Positions 62,620 to 64,000 of a DNA stretch of 64,000 nt are shown here, one piece after another. Positions within the stretch are counted from its first letter, which is position 1. Each line of letters starts with the position of its first letter. A program made the position numbers and the translations under genes. The notes below the pieces were generated by a model. That model did not search any database. It saw only the letters and a list, made by a program, of their open reading frames with translations, and was not told where the DNA came from. The stretch is from Chloroflexota bacterium (lineage in GTDB: Bacteria > Chloroflexota > Dehalococcoidia > JACQUA01). The stretch is taken from NCBI GenBank assembly GCA_016210565.1, contig JACQUA010000396.1, forward strand, positions 1 through 64,000, written 5' to 3'.

Positions 62620-62705
62620 CCCCTTTGAAAAAGGGGGATTGAGGGGGATTCAGTCGTGGCCCGCACAGCGCTTTTCGAATCCCCCTTACCCCCCCCTTCA
62701 AAAAG
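62620..62705. repeat. paired ccccctttgaaaaaggggg repeats
   Basis: Two arms (CCCCCTTTGAAAAAGGGGG at about 62619-62637, and a CCCCCTTACCCCCCCCTTC plus AAAAAGCGGG stretch near 62680-62712) repeat the family found at 10172 and 51825. They lie between the hisB end and the DUF438 start. Confidence 0.7.
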
Positions 62706-62723
62706 CGGGAAAAAGCCCGCCGG

Positions 62724-63314
62724 TCAGTGCTCTATGACGCCCTTGGTGCTGGGGACTTTCCTGCCCAGGCGCGGTTCCGGCCGGCTGGCGGCGTCCAGGG
62801 CGCGGGCCAGGGCCTTGAAAAGGGCCTCGGCCTTGTGATGGTCGTTGACGCCGCTGAGGACCCTGCCATGCAGGTTCAGCCGCGCTTCGATGGCGAAGCT
62901 CTCTAGGAAATGCCGCACCAGGTCCGTGGTCAATTCGGACATGGTCTCGCTGCCGAAGGCAGCCTCTATCTGGCAGTACCCACGGCCTCCCAGGTCCACG
63001 GCCACCATGGCCAGCGCCTCGTCCATCGGCACCACGGAATGGGCCATCCGCGTTATCCCTTCCTTTTCCCCCAGGGCCTGGTTGAAGACCCTGCCCAGGC
63101 AGATAGCCACGTCTTCGACCACATGGTGATCGTCGCTTCCATTGGCGGATATCTTCAGGTCAAAAAGACCGTGCCGCGCCAGTTGGGTCAACAAATGGTC
63201 GAAAAGCCTGAGACCTGTCCTGATCTCGTATTCGCCGGCGCCGTCGATGTTTATCTCGACGCTCACGGTGGTCTCTTTCGTATCCCTCTTGATGGAGGCT
63301 CGTCTCTCGCTCAC
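62724..63314 (-). CDS. hisB: imidazoleglycerol-phosphate dehydratase
   Basis: The product has 196 residues and is the monofunctional dehydratase of histidine synthesis. It has the metal-binding motifs [12 protein letters not shown] and [19 protein letters not shown] and the central [14 protein letters not shown]. The start is a GTG inside the hisC stop (GTGA overlap), so translation is coupled to hisC. Normal length, no lesion. Confidence 0.97.
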   Translation of the reverse strand: MSERRASIKRDTKETTVSVEINIDGAGEYEIRTGLRLFDHLLTQLARHGLFDLKISANGSDDHHVVEDVAICLGRVFNQALGEKEGITRMAHSVVPMDEALAMVAVDLGGRGYCQIEAAFGSETMSELTTDLVRHFLESFAIEARLNLHGRVLSGVNDHHKAEALFKALARALDAASRPEPRLGRKVPSTKGVIEH

Positions 63315-64000
63315 AGGCTATCTCCGATAATCTTGAGTTCCTTAATGAGTGCAGTCGTGTGGGCCGGCTTCCCGACCGTGATGCGCAGGTAACTCCTGAG
63401 CAAAGGCGTGTCGAAATAGCGGACGAAAATGCCCTTCTTCTTCAGTTTGTCCTGAATGCCTTTGGCCTGGCCCTGCAGGACCTGGCAAAGAACGAAGTTG
63501 GCCCGGGAAGGGCACGGCCTCAAGAACGAAAGCGACTTCAGTTTCTGAAACAGCCGCTCCCTCTCGTCAACAATGTTGGCTATATTCTGCCTTAGATAGG
63601 AGATATCCTGCAAAGAGGCCAGCGCCGCCACCTGGGCGGCGCAGTTCACATTATAGGGCTGCTTGATTTTCATCAGATACGGTACAAGCTCCCTCGGGAA
63701 GATGCCGTAGCCCACCCGGAGCCCGGCCAACCCCGCCCACTTGCTGAAGGTGCGCAGGACTATCAGGTTGTCATGCTCCGGGACCAGTGAAGCCAGGCTG
63801 ACGCCGCTGAACTCGGCGTAGGCCTCGTCCACCACAACGATGACATTGCTGCCAAGCAGACTGACTATATCCGCGGCTGCCGTCACATTGCCGGAGGGAT
63901 TGTTGGGGGAGGCCACAAAAACGACCTTGGTCTTCTTGTTGAACGCAGCTCTTATATTTCCGGAGTCAAGTTCGAAGTCCTCATCCCTTTTTATGTCAAC
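63311..64000 (-). CDS. hisC: histidinol-phosphate aminotransferase, partial at the window edge
   Basis: The C-terminal about 229 residues lie in the window; the N-terminus is beyond it. It is a PLP-dependent transaminase of fold type I. Visible motifs are [47 protein letters not shown] with the PLP lysine, and the C-terminal [10 protein letters not shown] and YLRITVG. It overlaps hisB by 4 nt; the pair is a his operon fragment. An internal ATG at 63916 is not the start. Confidence 0.95.
   Translation of the reverse strand, partial: VDIKRDEDFELDSGNIRAAFNKKTKVVFVASPNNPSGNVTAAADIVSLLGSNVIVVVDEAYAEFSGVSLASLVPEHDNLIVLRTFSKWAGLAGLRVGYGIFPRELVPYLMKIKQPYNVNCAAQVAALASLQDISYLRQNIANIVDERERLFQKLKSLSFLRPCPSRANFVLCQVLQGQAKGIQDKLKKKGIFVRYFDTPLLRSYLRITVGKPAHTTALIKELKIIGDSL

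Overview
The window is a gene-dense bacterial chromosome segment of fairly high GC. It probably comes from an anaerobic or microaerophilic member of the Chloroflexota, Dehalococcoidia-like. That placement is an inference from gene content: ferredoxin-dependent 2-oxoacid oxidoreductase, A-type flavodiiron protein, DUF438/DUF1858 sensors, molybdenum hydroxylases, tandem acyl-CoA ligases and a UbiD decarboxylase. The intergenic spaces are also full of short dispersed palindromes. No rRNA, tRNA or CRISPR array was recognised. Many genes start with TTG or GTG behind good ribosome binding sites.

Layout. 0.3-10 kb (minus strand): secA, prs, a crotonase, a peptidase-M29-like protein and two tandem acyl-CoA ligases. 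10.4-17 kb (plus): a ribbon-helix-helix antitoxin, then proB and proA separated by a 2.9-kb accessory island holding toxin-antitoxin debris, a nuclease-EVE fusion and a decayed second copy of the proB 3' end. 17-22 kb: a SWIM zinc-finger gene behind a leader and terminator, folC, rsmI, a nitroreductase and a methyltransferase. 22.2-30.4 kb (minus): one long molybdenum-hydroxylase operon with two large subunits, each followed by its own small C2H2-like zinc protein, driven by a clear sigma70 promoter. 30.9-34.3 kb: a cupin protein and modABC, a plausible molybdenum supply for the hydroxylase. 34.7-39 kb: a flavodiiron protein and a two-subunit 2-oxoacid:ferredoxin oxidoreductase. 39.5-50.3 kb: an accessory or defence block bounded by an intact thymidylate synthase and an intact ubiD, with a fused relic of both genes in the middle. 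It carries an unknown 416-aa protein, a deoxyribosyltransferase-like protein, an ImmA/IrrE protease, DUF433/DUF2442 genes, a XamI-like restriction-modification pair and a PD-(D/E)XK-like protein. 50.6-60 kb: rpiB, a threonylcarbamoyl-AMP synthase and a purine cluster (guaA, purD, purE, purB, purC, purS). A hicAB module lies between purS and a duplicated purS 3' end. 60.4-64 kb: a nuclease-like protein, DUF1858, DUF438-PAS, hisB and a partial hisC.

The acyl-CoA ligases, crotonase, Mo-hydroxylase, UbiD protein and 2-oxoacid:ferredoxin oxidoreductase suggest anaerobic oxidation of aromatic or other recalcitrant acids as CoA thioesters; the actual substrate cannot be read from the sequence.

The main signals beyond routine annotation are four. 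First, toxin-antitoxin modules twice sit between a housekeeping gene and a duplicated 3' end of that gene (proB, purS). Second, the thyA-ubiD block carries a fossil of a tandem duplication followed by deletion. Third, the Mo-hydroxylase large subunit and its zinc protein are duplicated as a unit. Fourth, dispersed repeats have been incorporated into gene ends and, in purC, into the gene interior.
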